Made by a program: the position numbers and the translations under genes. From the NCBI GenBank assembly GCA_947593975.1, contig CANQDW010000019.1:1-35028 (forward strand): 35,028 nucleotides of DNA, read 5' to 3'. Below are positions 25,231-33,902 of the stretch, piece after piece; within the stretch, counting starts at the first letter, position 1; the number at the start of each line of letters is the position of its first letter. The DNA is from an uncultured Lachnospiraceae bacterium. GTDB lineage: Bacteria > Bacillota > Clostridia > Lachnospirales > Lachnospiraceae. The notes beneath the pieces are model-generated. The model saw only the letters and a list, made by a program, of their open reading frames with translations, was not told the origin of the DNA and made no database searches.

Positions 25231-26182
25231 CAAGATATTTTTCAAAATACTGCATATCTTCGGCATATGAAGCCCTTCCCGCTCTTTCTTTTACCGTATT
25301 AAGCGGAATGAGGTTTATATGGCACAAAAGCCCCTTTACATACGCGCTTAGTTTCTCGGCGCATGACGGCGTATCGTTTACCCCGGCTATCATCGCATAT
25401 TCAAACGTTATCCTTCTTCCGGTCTTTTTTGTAAAATACCGGCACGCTTCCTTTATCTCATCAAGGCTGTAGCGGTTTGCAACCGGCATTATCGTCTTTC
25501 TGAGTTCGTCGTCCGGCGCATGCAGCGATACGGCAAGCGTTACCGCCATGCCTTCATCGGCAAAATCATATATCCTGTCTGCAAGCCCGCATGTTGATAC
25601 CGTAATGCTCCTCCGGCTTATATTAAGCCCGTCCTCATCAGATACCATCCGCAGGAATTTAATAAGTTCATCATAATTGTCAAACGGCTCGCCTATGCCC
25701 ATAACGACTATATTATCTACTCTTTTTCCCATATCTTTCTGGATAAGGTATATCTGCGAAAGCATTTCCGACGCCGTAAGGTTCCTTTCAAGCCCCAATA
25801 TAGCCGACGCGCAGAAACTGCATCCCATCCGGCATCCCGCCTGCGACGATATGCACACGCTCATGCCGTACGGATACTGCATCGCGACGCTTTCGATCAT
25901 ATTGCCGTCTTTGGTGCACATAAGATATTTTGCCGTGCCGTCCGTCTGCGACACAAGCTTTTTTTCTATACGCATCGGGCGCATGAGGTATTTTTCTTCA
26001 AGCGCGCGTCTTAATTTCTCAGGCACATTCGTCATATCGTCATAGCTGTCCGCAAGCTTTTTATGGAGCCAGCCGTATATCTGGTCCGCCCTGAAACTTT
26101 TTTCGCCAATGCTTAACATATACTCCTTAAGTTCGTCTTTTGTAAAAGACATCAGGTCTTCGTATTTTTCATCTGCGCCCAT
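25214..26182 (-). CDS. rlmN: 23S rRNA/tRNA (adenine-C2)-methyltransferase RlmN, frameshifted
   Basis: The reading frame gives 322 residues, against about 340-380 for the family. It contains the radical-SAM cluster motif with Cys117, Cys121 and Cys124 (CRMGCSFC), and Cys110, which corresponds to E. coli Cys118. It also has GIGEPFDNYD, SITVSTCGL and HINLIPLN. RlmN makes 2-methyladenosine at A2503 of 23S rRNA and A37 of some tRNAs. The protein ends early, right after a lysine run, and the conserved AACGQL segment holding the second essential Cys (E. coli Cys355) lies downstream in another frame (25120-25230). As read, the enzyme should be inactive. Start ATG 26182 has AAGG 7 bases upstream and follows rsmB by 9 bases. 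The rsmB-rlmN-PP2C order is conserved, so this is the native copy. Confidence 0.92.
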   Translation of the reverse strand: MGADEKYEDLMSFTKDELKEYMLSIGEKSFRADQIYGWLHKKLADSYDDMTNVPEKLRRALEEKYLMRPMRIEKKLVSQTDGTAKYLMCTKDGNMIESVAMQYPYGMSVCISSQAGCRMGCSFCASAILGLERNLTASEMLSQIYLIQKDMGKRVDNIVVMGIGEPFDNYDELIKFLRMVSDEDGLNISRRSITVSTCGLADRIYDFADEGMAVTLAVSLHAPDDELRKTIMPVANRYSLDEIKEACRYFTKKTGRRITFEYAMIAGVNDTPSCAEKLSAYVKGLLCHINLIPLNTVKERAGRASYAEDMQYFEKYLEKKTE

Positions 26183-26191
26183 ATCATAACC

Positions 26192-27553
26192 TTATCCTTT
26201 TCTTTTAAATGCCGCCACAAAAAATCCGTCGGCTTCCGCTTTTCCGGGGATCACCTTTATCATCCCCTCTTTAGTCACAAAACCGCCAAGCGTATCGGGA
26301 ACATATCCTCTAAGGTCCGTAAGTTCAAAATCATCGTGTCCTTTAAGGAACTTTTCCGCATTATCCTCATTTTCACATTTATTCAAAGTGCAGGTGGAAA
26401 AAATAATATATCCGCCCGCCTTAACATAGTCCGCTGCCGTATCAAGCATTTTTCCCTGCATGGCGGCAAGCTCTTCCATCCCTTTTTGCGATACGTTATA
26501 CTTAATATCGTTTTTTTTGGCAAGCACGCCAAGACCCGAACAGGGAAGATCCGCGATCACGGCGTCATATTTTCCCACACATGATCTGTCGGGCGCAAGC
26601 GCATCAAAAACACCGGCATCAACGTTGTCGATACGAAGCCTCTTTGCGTTTTCAATGATAATGGCTGTCTTTTCTTCCGATATATCCCTTGCGTCTATAT
26701 GTATGTCCTTATCCCTGCACGCGGCAAGCTGCATAGCTTTTCCTCCCGGCGCCGCGCATATATCAAGCACATTATAAGAACCGCCGCGCCCAAAAAGCAT
26801 TGACAGCGCGTGCGCAGGTATCATCGAGCTTTCATCCTGAACCGCGAAACTTCCCTCCGCATAACCTGTAAGTTCCGCTACATTGCCCGGATTTACAAGT
26901 TTTAACGCATAATCAAAAAACTCCCCGTCTTTTACCGTAACTTCGGATTTTCGCAAAGCTTTTTCAAGTTCTTCTTTATCATATGCCGTATTTGTGCATC
27001 TTATCGTAACTGCGGGGGCGCTGCAGAAATACTTAAAAGCGCTCTCCGACCGATCATAGCCGATCTCTTTTATATAATGGCGCACAAGCCATTCCGGCAT
27101 CGAATATACAATACTTAGATACTTTACCGGTTCTTTTTTTCTGTCGGGATATTTGATATCGTTTATCGTTCTCGCAACATTCCTAAGGACCCCGTTCACA
27201 TATCCTTTAAGCGCGCCGTATCCTTTTTTTGCCGTAAGTTTTACAGCCTCGTTTACCGCCGCGCTGTCAGGGACCTGCTTCATATACTTTATCTGGTATA
27301 CGGACATCCTGAGTATATTTCTTATATACGGTTTCAGCTTGTTTACCGGTTTTTTGCAGTACAGCGAAAGTATATAATCCAGTTCTATCGCCCTTTCTAT
27401 CGTTCCGAGCGACAGCATTGATATGAACCTTTTATCCCTCTCGTCAAGGTCCTTTTTGTTATCAAGGCATCTTTTTAACGAAATATTGCAGTAATTTTTG
27501 TTTTCCAGCACATCAACCGTAATCTCAAGCGCCAGCCTTCTTGCATTATCCAT
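26192..27553 (-). CDS. rsmB: 16S rRNA (cytosine-967-C5)-methyltransferase RsmB
   Basis: A 453-residue protein with an N-terminal NusB-like helical domain (about 1-140) and a C-terminal Rossmann methyltransferase domain. AAPGGK (267-272) binds S-adenosylmethionine, DLPCSG (335-340) holds one conserved Cys, and STCT (386-389) carries the catalytic Cys388, followed by CENE. It methylates C967 of 16S rRNA. Length matches the family (about 430-450). It lies between the zinc peptidase gene and rlmN with gaps of 5 and 9 bases, so co-transcription is very likely. DLP in place of the more usual DAP in motif IV is a minor variation. Confidence 0.95.
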   Translation of the reverse strand: MDNARRLALEITVDVLENKNYCNISLKRCLDNKKDLDERDKRFISMLSLGTIERAIELDYILSLYCKKPVNKLKPYIRNILRMSVYQIKYMKQVPDSAAVNEAVKLTAKKGYGALKGYVNGVLRNVARTINDIKYPDRKKEPVKYLSIVYSMPEWLVRHYIKEIGYDRSESAFKYFCSAPAVTIRCTNTAYDKEELEKALRKSEVTVKDGEFFDYALKLVNPGNVAELTGYAEGSFAVQDESSMIPAHALSMLFGRGGSYNVLDICAAPGGKAMQLAACRDKDIHIDARDISEEKTAIIIENAKRLRIDNVDAGVFDALAPDRSCVGKYDAVIADLPCSGLGVLAKKNDIKYNVSQKGMEELAAMQGKMLDTAADYVKAGGYIIFSTCTLNKCENEDNAEKFLKGHDDFELTDLRGYVPDTLGGFVTKEGMIKVIPGKAEADGFFVAAFKRKG

Positions 27554-27558
27554 ATACT

Positions 27559-28308
27559 TTAATCCCTGTTCCTGTTTCCAAACAAAAGTATAAGCCTTAA
27601 AAGCTGAAGTATTGCGGCAGCCGCCGATGCGACATATGTCAGGGCCGCAGCCTTAAGCACCTTGCGTCCGTACCTGCTTTCGTCGGCATACAGTATCCCG
27701 TTTGAATCCAACGCCGCAAGCGCCCTTCTTGACGCGTCGAATTCTACCGGGAGCGTAACGATCTGAAACAGTACCGCAAACGAAAATAATATTATCCCTA
27801 TATCAATAAGCACATTAAAACCTCCCATTATTATCCCGGCAATTATAAAAAACCAGGACGCGCCCGAGCCAAAATTAGCTATAGGTACAAGTTTAGAGCG
27901 TATTGTAAGCGGCGCGTAATTTTTGCTGTGCTGTATGCAGTGCCCTACTTCATGCGCCGCTACCGATACCGCCGCTACCGACGACTGTCCGTATACGCTG
28001 TCAGACAGTCTCAGGACTTTATTTTTGGGGTCGTAGTGGTCTGTCAGGCTGCCTCTTACATGCTCGATCCTCACATCATATATCCCATTTGCGCGAAGAA
28101 GCCTGTCAGCTACTTCCGCCCCGCTCATACGGCACCTTGCCGCTACTTTCTGATACTTTGCAAATGTACTCTTTACCCTTGCCGAGGCTATAAGCGATAA
28201 AACAACTCCTATAAGCACAAGCACATAAGTAGGATCCCAGTACATACCTAAGCCGCGCATTCCGTAATAGCCGGAATAGCCATATCCCGCAAGTATTACA
28301 TTTACCAT
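27559..28308 (-). CDS. YugP-family membrane zinc metallopeptidase
   Basis: A 249-residue membrane protein. The HExxH zinc motif is HEVGH (119-123) within AAHEVGHCIQH. There is one membrane helix near the N-terminus (about 27-44) and hydrophobic segments at about 140-185 and in the C-terminal part (about 215-245). This fits the neutral zinc metallopeptidase family PF04298 (YugP), whose substrates are not well known. The extreme N-terminus is Gly/Tyr-rich. ATG 28308 has AAGGAG about 9 bases upstream. It is embedded between fmt and rsmB, a common position in Clostridia. Confidence 0.9.
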   Translation of the reverse strand: MVNVILAGYGYSGYYGMRGLGMYWDPTYVLVLIGVVLSLIASARVKSTFAKYQKVAARCRMSGAEVADRLLRANGIYDVRIEHVRGSLTDHYDPKNKVLRLSDSVYGQSSVAAVSVAAHEVGHCIQHSKNYAPLTIRSKLVPIANFGSGASWFFIIAGIIMGGFNVLIDIGIILFSFAVLFQIVTLPVEFDASRRALAALDSNGILYADESRYGRKVLKAAALTYVASAAAAILQLLRLILLFGNRNRD

Positions 28309-28330
28309 AATTCCTGTCTCCTTTCTTTAG

Positions 28331-29260
28331 TTACTTCCCAAGTATCGTTCCCGTTTTCATGCCGGCTCCGTTAAGATAATCCAAAGCCTTCATGCGCCTT
28401 TTTCCTTCCGGCTGGAGTTCAAGCACTTTAAGGATCCCTCTGCCGGTCTTTATACTAAAACTGTCCGCATCTGTTTTTATGATTTCGCCATACTCTCCCA
28501 TACAGTCCGTATCTTCCGCCTGCGCAGCCCATATCTTAAGAAGTTTTCCGTCTGTATAAGTATACGCGCTTGGCCACGGATTTAATCCTCTTACAAGCCT
28601 CTCTATGGCTTCGGCCTCCATGGAAAAATCTATCAATCCCATTTTTTTATCAATGATCCCCGCATAAGTATAATCATCTCCCTGCGGCGTTCTTGTAAAC
28701 GTACCGTCCTCTATCTTTTTTACCGCTTCCACAACAAGCTCTCCTCCGGCGGCCGCAAGCTTATCATGCAGCGTGCCTCCCGTATCATATGGTTCTATCT
28801 TTACCTTTTTCTGCATGATGATATCCCCGGTATCAAGCCCCTCTTCCATCATCATTATTGTAACTCCCGAATAATCCTCTCCGTCTATTATCGCCTGCTG
28901 TATAGGCGAAGCGCCCCTGTATTTCGGAAGCAGCGAAGCGTGTATATTAATACAGCCGTACTTAGGTATATCAAGAATATCTTTGGACAGTATCTGTCCG
29001 AACGCGGCTGCTACAATAAGATCCGGGTTCTTATCCCTTATCCATGATACGCCGGCCTCATCTTTTACCTTAAACGGCTGTATGATATCAATATTATGCT
29101 TTAAAGCCTCTTCTTTTACCGGAGGATAAGCCACTTTCCCTCCTCTGCCTTTCGGCCTGTCCGGCTGCGTTACAACGCCCGCGACGTCATGCCCCGCCTC
29201 TATCAGCATAGAAAGCGCGCGCACCGCAAAATCCGGAGTTCCCATATATATTATACGCAT
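28331..29260 (-). CDS. fmt: Methionyl-tRNA formyltransferase
   Basis: A 309-residue enzyme of normal length. MGTPDFAV (6-13) is the N-terminal signature. INIHASLLPKYRGASP (104-119) contains the catalytic Asn105 and His107 and the SLLP loop, and Asp143 in GLDTGD completes the active site. The C-terminal part (about 205-309) is the OB-like tRNA-binding domain. It formylates initiator Met-tRNA using 10-formyltetrahydrofolate. The ATG follows directly after the def TAG with no base between, and AAGGGG 8 bases upstream lies inside the def 3' end, so the two are translationally coupled. Confidence 0.97.
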   Translation of the reverse strand: MRIIYMGTPDFAVRALSMLIEAGHDVAGVVTQPDRPKGRGGKVAYPPVKEEALKHNIDIIQPFKVKDEAGVSWIRDKNPDLIVAAAFGQILSKDILDIPKYGCINIHASLLPKYRGASPIQQAIIDGEDYSGVTIMMMEEGLDTGDIIMQKKVKIEPYDTGGTLHDKLAAAGGELVVEAVKKIEDGTFTRTPQGDDYTYAGIIDKKMGLIDFSMEAEAIERLVRGLNPWPSAYTYTDGKLLKIWAAQAEDTDCMGEYGEIIKTDADSFSIKTGRGILKVLELQPEGKRRMKALDYLNGAGMKTGTILGK

Positions 29261-29749
29261 CTATTCGTCCCCTTCTTTCAGTTCATCCACGTCATAAAGC
29301 CTTCCTTCAACCTTATCAACGTAAAGCTTTCCGTCAAGGTGTTCTATCTCATGGACAAACGCCCTTGCAAGGAGCCCGTTCCCTTCGTATTCTACAGGCT
29401 GCATATTTTCATCAAGGGCTTTGATCCTTACATACTCAGGCCTTGTGACCTTTCCTACTTTGTCGGGCACGGACAGACAGCCTTCGTTGCCCGTCTGTTC
29501 TCCCTGCTCGTCCGTAATCTCAGGGTTTATAAGTATTATAGGGTTATTGCCTTCTTCCGTAACGTCAATGACAACTACCCTTTTTAACACTCCGACCTGC
29601 GGCGCGGCCAGTCCTACTCCTGCCGCATTATACATTGTTTCAAGCATATCGTTTATAAGGACCTTTAACTTATCGTTCATCTCACTGACATACTTTGATT
29701 TTTTGTTAAGGATATCGTCGCCTAACACGCGTATATTTCTGATCGCCAT
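29261..29749 (-). CDS. def: Peptide deformylase
   Basis: A 162-residue metalloenzyme with all three motifs: GVGLAAPQ (44-51), EGCLS (89-93) with the metal-binding Cys, and HEIEH (133-137) with two metal-binding His and the catalytic Glu. It removes the formyl group from nascent proteins. Length fits the short bacterial type. AGGAGG stands 5 bases before ATG 29749 and overlaps the end of the zinc-ribbon gene. It is paired with fmt, as in many Firmicutes. Confidence 0.97.
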   Translation of the reverse strand: MAIRNIRVLGDDILNKKSKYVSEMNDKLKVLINDMLETMYNAAGVGLAAPQVGVLKRVVVIDVTEEGNNPIILINPEITDEQGEQTGNEGCLSVPDKVGKVTRPEYVRIKALDENMQPVEYEGNGLLARAFVHEIEHLDGKLYVDKVEGRLYDVDELKEGDE

Positions 29750-29758
29750 TTTTTCCTC

Positions 29759-30115
29759 CTACAACGGCCTGCCGCATTTACTGCAGAAAGCATCTCCGGT
29801 ATTTACGGGTGCCTGGCAGTTCGGACATCTCATACAGCCTTTTATTATATCGATCTTGTCATTAAGTTCAGCTATCTCTTCATATTTTTCATCTATGCTG
29901 CCGCACGGATCCAAATATTCCGCGTCTACGGTGTCATCTTCCTTATAGCGGTTATATATCGACGCCCCGATGCTGCTATATATATCATCGATCTCATTCC
30001 TGCAGTCCCTTATTTTTGCTTTAAGCTTCTGGACCTCTACGGCATCATTCGCCTTATCCGCCATATTCTTTGCAAAACTGCATGCTTTATCTCCAAATTC
30101 TTTAAAATCTGCCAT
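29759..30115 (-). CDS. Small coiled-coil protein with C-terminal zinc ribbon
   Basis: A 118-residue protein. The N-terminal part (about 5-50) is charged and helical, probably coiled coil, and EIAELNDKIDIIKG (about 75-92) continues it. The C-terminus has CPNC and CSKC pairs with GRPL, a typical zinc ribbon. No membrane segment is present. Function is unknown; similar zinc-ribbon proteins are common in Firmicutes. ATG 30115 has GGGGAG 8 bases upstream, and the gene is first after the promoter at 30150-30178. Confidence 0.85.
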   Translation of the reverse strand: MADFKEFGDKACSFAKNMADKANDAVEVQKLKAKIRDCRNEIDDIYSSIGASIYNRYKEDDTVDAEYLDPCGSIDEKYEEIAELNDKIDIIKGCMRCPNCQAPVNTGDAFCSKCGRPL

Positions 30116-30149
30116 AATAACATCTCCCCTTAATAAAATTTATTTAATA

Positions 30150-30178
30150 ATATTACATTAATGTGGTTATTATGTCAA
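30150..30178 (-). promoter_or_regulatory. Promoter before the zinc ribbon-def-fmt genes
   Basis: TTGACA (30173-30178) and TAATAT (30150-30155) on the minus strand are spaced by 17 bases, in the 74-base gap after priA. The -35 is perfect and the -10 matches four of six. No strong terminator separates it from priA, so it is likely an internal promoter of a longer operon. Confidence 0.6.
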
Positions 30179-30189
30179 CCTCACACTGC

Positions 30190-32445
30190 CTACTGCATAT
30201 CAAACTGCATAATGTATTTATATCCCGCAAACTCTTTTTCCGCCGCGCCGCAGACGGCCTTTCTTATCCCTTCGGCCGCAAGCAGGTTATCCGTCTTAAC
30301 ATGCATGAGGTAACGGTACATATTATTCGCTTTAAACACGGGATGCTTTGCGGGTCCTATGAGTACTGTGTCGCTTCGCCCTTTTACAATATTATCTGCG
30401 GTATCATACGAGACATTCATGATATCTAAAGACAGTTTTTCCGAATCAGATGATACAAATAATGTCATCATATACGACGCCGGGGGATATTTCATAATTT
30501 TCCTGTAAGCTATCTCCTGTTTATAAAACGATTTGTAATCCTGCGCCGCCGCGCACGCTACAGCGTAGTGTTCGGGCCTGTACGTCTGTACGACGACCTC
30601 GCCTTTAAGCCTTCCTCTTCCCGCCCTTCCGGCAGCCTGCACAAGAAGTTCAAACGTCTTTTCAGAAGAACGAAAATCGCTTATGTGAAGCGTCATATCC
30701 GCCGCAAGTATACCAACAAGCGTAACTTTCGGGAAGTCATGGCCCTTTACTATCATCTGCGTGCCTATCAGTATATCGGCTTCATGCCCCGCAAACGCGG
30801 CAAGTATCTTTTCATGCCCGCCTTTTTTCGACGTCGTATCCGCATCCATCCGAAGGACCCCGGCATTAGGGAATGTACTTTCTATCAGCTCCTCGACTTT
30901 CTGCGTGCCCGCGCCAAATCCTCCTATATAAGACGACGAGCATTTCGGGCACCTTATGACCGTCTTTGTCTCATAACCGCACATATGGCACATCATTTTA
31001 TCCTCGCCTTTTGAATGATGGACTGTAAGCGATATGTCGCAGTTGGGGCATTTGATGCTTTCTCCGCAGTTTCTGCACGAAACAAACCCGGTATAACCCC
31101 GTCTGTTGATAAAAAGCATCACCTGTTCCTTTTTTTCGAGGCGCTCTTTTATCTTATCGCGCAGCGCAAGGCTAAGCATCGAATAATTTTTGTTTTTTAG
31201 TTCCTTTCTCATATCAACGACCGTCACATCGGGCATACTCGCGCCTTCTATCCTCTTTGTAAGCTCATATTTTATTATCTTATCTTCGTACGGATAATCA
31301 GGCTGCGTCTTATAATATGTATCTACGGACGGCGTAGCAGACCCAAGCAAGAGCACCGCGTTATGGATCTTTGCAAGCTGCGAAGCGACCTCCCTCGCAT
31401 GGTATCTGGGCGGCGCTTCACTTTTATAACTATCCTCGTGTTCTTCATCTATTATTATAAGCCCGAGCCTTTCAAACGGCGCAAACAGTGCGGAGCGCGG
31501 ACCTATTATTATATCCGCCTCGCCTTTTTTTATGCGCTCATACTGATCGTATCTTTCTCCCGCGGACATCCTGGAATTAAGTATTGATACCCTGTCCCTA
31601 AATCTCCTGTAAAATCTCTGCACCGTCTGGTACGTAAGCGCTATCTCCGGGATAAGCATTATCACCTGTCTGTTATCTGCTATAACTTTTTCAATGACAG
31701 CCATATATACTTCGGTCTTTCCGCTGCCTGTTACCCCGTGCAGCAAAAACCTCTTATAAGTGTGTTCATAATATCCTTTAACTACTGCATCTGCCGCCTC
31801 TTTTTGCTGCGCGTTAAGTACCGGCCTTTCATCTTCCGTCCCCATATCCGTATACGGCATACGGTACATACGCGCGCTTTCTATGTCTATTACCTGCTGC
31901 TTTTTTAGCAGATCCAGCGTAGATGCGGATATATTAAGTTCTTTTCTTACATAGCTGTAATCCAGATTTTTAGCTTTTATAAGTTCCTCTAAGAGACGCA
32001 CTCTTGCCGCGGCGTTTTTTTTTGCCGACAAAGTGCAAAGCAGTTCTTCTGCGCTCTTATCATCCGCTCTTAAAACAACGCTCTTTTTTTCTGCCTGCCT
32101 TACCTTCTTTTTTACCGGCATGGTCGTTTTTAATGCCTCATTCATCGTGGAGCCGTAGTATTCCTTCATCCAGTAAGCGAGGGAAATGATGACCTGCGTG
32201 GCGCTAAGCCCCGTCTTTGGTATGCTTTCGATACTTTTTAACCTGTTTATATCAAACTTCGGCTTTTCCGATATCCCGATCACGTATCCGTTTATTTTTC
32301 TGTTTCCCCTGCCAAAAGGTATTATTACCGGCGTCCCAATCTTTATCTCTTCTTCCATATCATGCGGTATGATATACTGATACGGCCTGTCTAAGTTCTC
32401 TATTGATATATCTACTATTACATCTGCATAAAGCATCTGCGGCAT
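30190..32445 (-). CDS. priA: Primosomal protein N', replication restart helicase PriA
   Basis: A 751-residue superfamily 2 helicase. The N-terminal DNA-binding domain covers about 1-110. Walker A is GVTGSGKT (237-244), Walker B is DEEH (333-336), and LLGSATPS follows. The zinc-binding region runs from Cys457 to Cys502 with CRNC, CPNC, CHMC and CPKC pairs. QAAGRAGRG is motif VI. It reloads the replicative helicase at stalled forks. Length is normal. ATG 32445 follows AAAGGA closely; an ATG three codons on is an alternative. It lies 14 bases after murF. Confidence 0.97.
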   Translation of the reverse strand: MPQMLYADVIVDISIENLDRPYQYIIPHDMEEEIKIGTPVIIPFGRGNRKINGYVIGISEKPKFDINRLKSIESIPKTGLSATQVIISLAYWMKEYYGSTMNEALKTTMPVKKKVRQAEKKSVVLRADDKSAEELLCTLSAKKNAAARVRLLEELIKAKNLDYSYVRKELNISASTLDLLKKQQVIDIESARMYRMPYTDMGTEDERPVLNAQQKEAADAVVKGYYEHTYKRFLLHGVTGSGKTEVYMAVIEKVIADNRQVIMLIPEIALTYQTVQRFYRRFRDRVSILNSRMSAGERYDQYERIKKGEADIIIGPRSALFAPFERLGLIIIDEEHEDSYKSEAPPRYHAREVASQLAKIHNAVLLLGSATPSVDTYYKTQPDYPYEDKIIKYELTKRIEGASMPDVTVVDMRKELKNKNYSMLSLALRDKIKERLEKKEQVMLFINRRGYTGFVSCRNCGESIKCPNCDISLTVHHSKGEDKMMCHMCGYETKTVIRCPKCSSSYIGGFGAGTQKVEELIESTFPNAGVLRMDADTTSKKGGHEKILAAFAGHEADILIGTQMIVKGHDFPKVTLVGILAADMTLHISDFRSSEKTFELLVQAAGRAGRGRLKGEVVVQTYRPEHYAVACAAAQDYKSFYKQEIAYRKIMKYPPASYMMTLFVSSDSEKLSLDIMNVSYDTADNIVKGRSDTVLIGPAKHPVFKANNMYRYLMHVKTDNLLAAEGIRKAVCGAAEKEFAGYKYIMQFDMQ

Positions 32446-32459
32446 CTTATCCTTTCTCT

Positions 32460-33902
32460 CTATATAAGCGCTTTTACCACTTCGTCCATTTTCATTCCGC
32501 GCGAGCCTTTGATCACCGCGATATCGCCTGCGGCAAGATTCGCTTTAATGTATTTTACGGCGGACTCTCTGTCGTCGAATTTCTTTACGGTTATCCCGGC
32601 TTCCTTTTCAGCTTCCGAAGCCAGTATCCCGGCCTGCTTTCCGACCGTCACAAGAACGTCCGTCTTCCTTCCCTTTTTATACTCCGACGCAATATATTTT
32701 CCGAGTTCCCTATGCAGTTCATCGGACATTTCCCCAAGTTCAAGTATGTCCGCAAGGACCGCATATCTTTTTCCGTCTGCTTTTCTGTCCCACAATACGT
32801 TAAGCGCGCTTTTTATTGAATCCGGGCTTGCGTTATACGTATCGTCGATGACTGCGGCGCCCGATACGCTGTACTCCTGTCCCCTCATCGCCATAGGACG
32901 GTATTTTGAAAGTTCTGTGGCTGCGGCTTTTACGTCCGCTCCGAGTATATCCGCTGCCGCAAGCGCCGCCGCCGCGTTATGTACGTTATGTATCCCGGAT
33001 AATCCCAATTCTACATGCAGTACTTCTTTTCCCGCGATATCCATGTCAAATTCCGTTTTTTCTTCCCCAAACGAGACGTTGTACGCCCTGTATCTGCAGC
33101 ATTCATCACTCCCGTACATTACTATTTCCGATCTTTTAAGCTTATCTGTCGTCTTTTTTGTAAGTCCCAGATTTTCATAATCCGTTACCATACGCAGCAT
33201 ATCATCATTGCCGCATACGCATAAAACGCCGCCTTCATCTTTCATCCCTTCCGCTATCCTAAGCTTCTCGCGGCGTATATTTTCCCTTGAACCGAGATTC
33301 GCTATATGGGATACCCCGATATTCGTAACTACGCATACTGACGGAAGCGCAATATTTGTAAGCCTGTCCATTTCATCATTTTCACTGATCCCCATTTCTA
33401 TGACCGCGGCTTCATAAGAACTGTCAAGTTCAAACATCATCAGCGCAACTCCCAGCTGACTGTTTTTATTTCCATATGTCTTAAGGACCTTCCTGTCCGA
33501 TGAAAGCGCGCATGCTATCATTTCTTTTGTCGTTGTCTTTCCGACGCTTCCGGTAACTCCGACTACCGGAATGTCAAATTTTCTCCTGTACCACATTGCC
33601 GCTTTCTGCATAGCCTTTATCGTATCGTCAACCATTATGCAAAATTTCCCTTCCGGTACGTTTTCGCATCCTATATCTTCCGATATAAGCGCCGCTGCCG
33701 CGCCCGCCGCAAACGCATACTTTGCAAATTTATGCCCGTTCGTGCGCTCGCCTTTTATGCATACGAACAGGGAGTTTTCTTTTATCACTCCCGAATCAAT
33801 GTCTATCCCGCTAAGGTATACTTTTTCCGCATCCTCTTCATTTCCATAATACAGCTTTCCGCCTGCTGCCTCTGTTATATCTTTTATACTTATCTTTTCC
33901 AT
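32460..33902 (-). CDS. murF: UDP-MurNAc-tripeptide--D-alanyl-D-alanine ligase MurF
   Basis: A 480-residue Mur ligase with the ATP loop GVTGSVGKTTT (115-125), a central-domain EMGI and HNVHNAAAALAAA segments, and a DDTYNASPDS motif typical of MurF. It adds D-Ala-D-Ala to the UDP-MurNAc-tripeptide in the cytoplasm. I chose the ATG at 33900-33902 because GGAGG (33908-33912) is 5 bases upstream; ATGs at 33905 and 33914 are too close to, or include, this site. The start overlaps the murE stop as TGATG, indicating translational coupling. Confidence 0.95.
   Translation of the reverse strand: MEKISIKDITEAAGGKLYYGNEEDAEKVYLSGIDIDSGVIKENSLFVCIKGERTNGHKFAKYAFAAGAAAALISEDIGCENVPEGKFCIMVDDTIKAMQKAAMWYRRKFDIPVVGVTGSVGKTTTKEMIACALSSDRKVLKTYGNKNSQLGVALMMFELDSSYEAAVIEMGISENDEMDRLTNIALPSVCVVTNIGVSHIANLGSRENIRREKLRIAEGMKDEGGVLCVCGNDDMLRMVTDYENLGLTKKTTDKLKRSEIVMYGSDECCRYRAYNVSFGEEKTEFDMDIAGKEVLHVELGLSGIHNVHNAAAALAAADILGADVKAAATELSKYRPMAMRGQEYSVSGAAVIDDTYNASPDSIKSALNVLWDRKADGKRYAVLADILELGEMSDELHRELGKYIASEYKKGRKTDVLVTVGKQAGILASEAEKEAGITVKKFDDRESAVKYIKANLAAGDIAVIKGSRGMKMDEVVKALI

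Noticed and set aside
30160-30190. A weak imperfect hairpin (GGTT/AACC with flanking pairs) between priA and the zinc-ribbon gene, considered as a terminator.
   Set aside because: The stem is only about four pairs with a bulge and no T-tract; it overlaps the -35 region of a good promoter.
32509-33180. A 223-codon plus-strand open frame opposite murF.
   Set aside because: Low-complexity Ser/Pro/Ala translation, the mirror of a confidently assigned gene.
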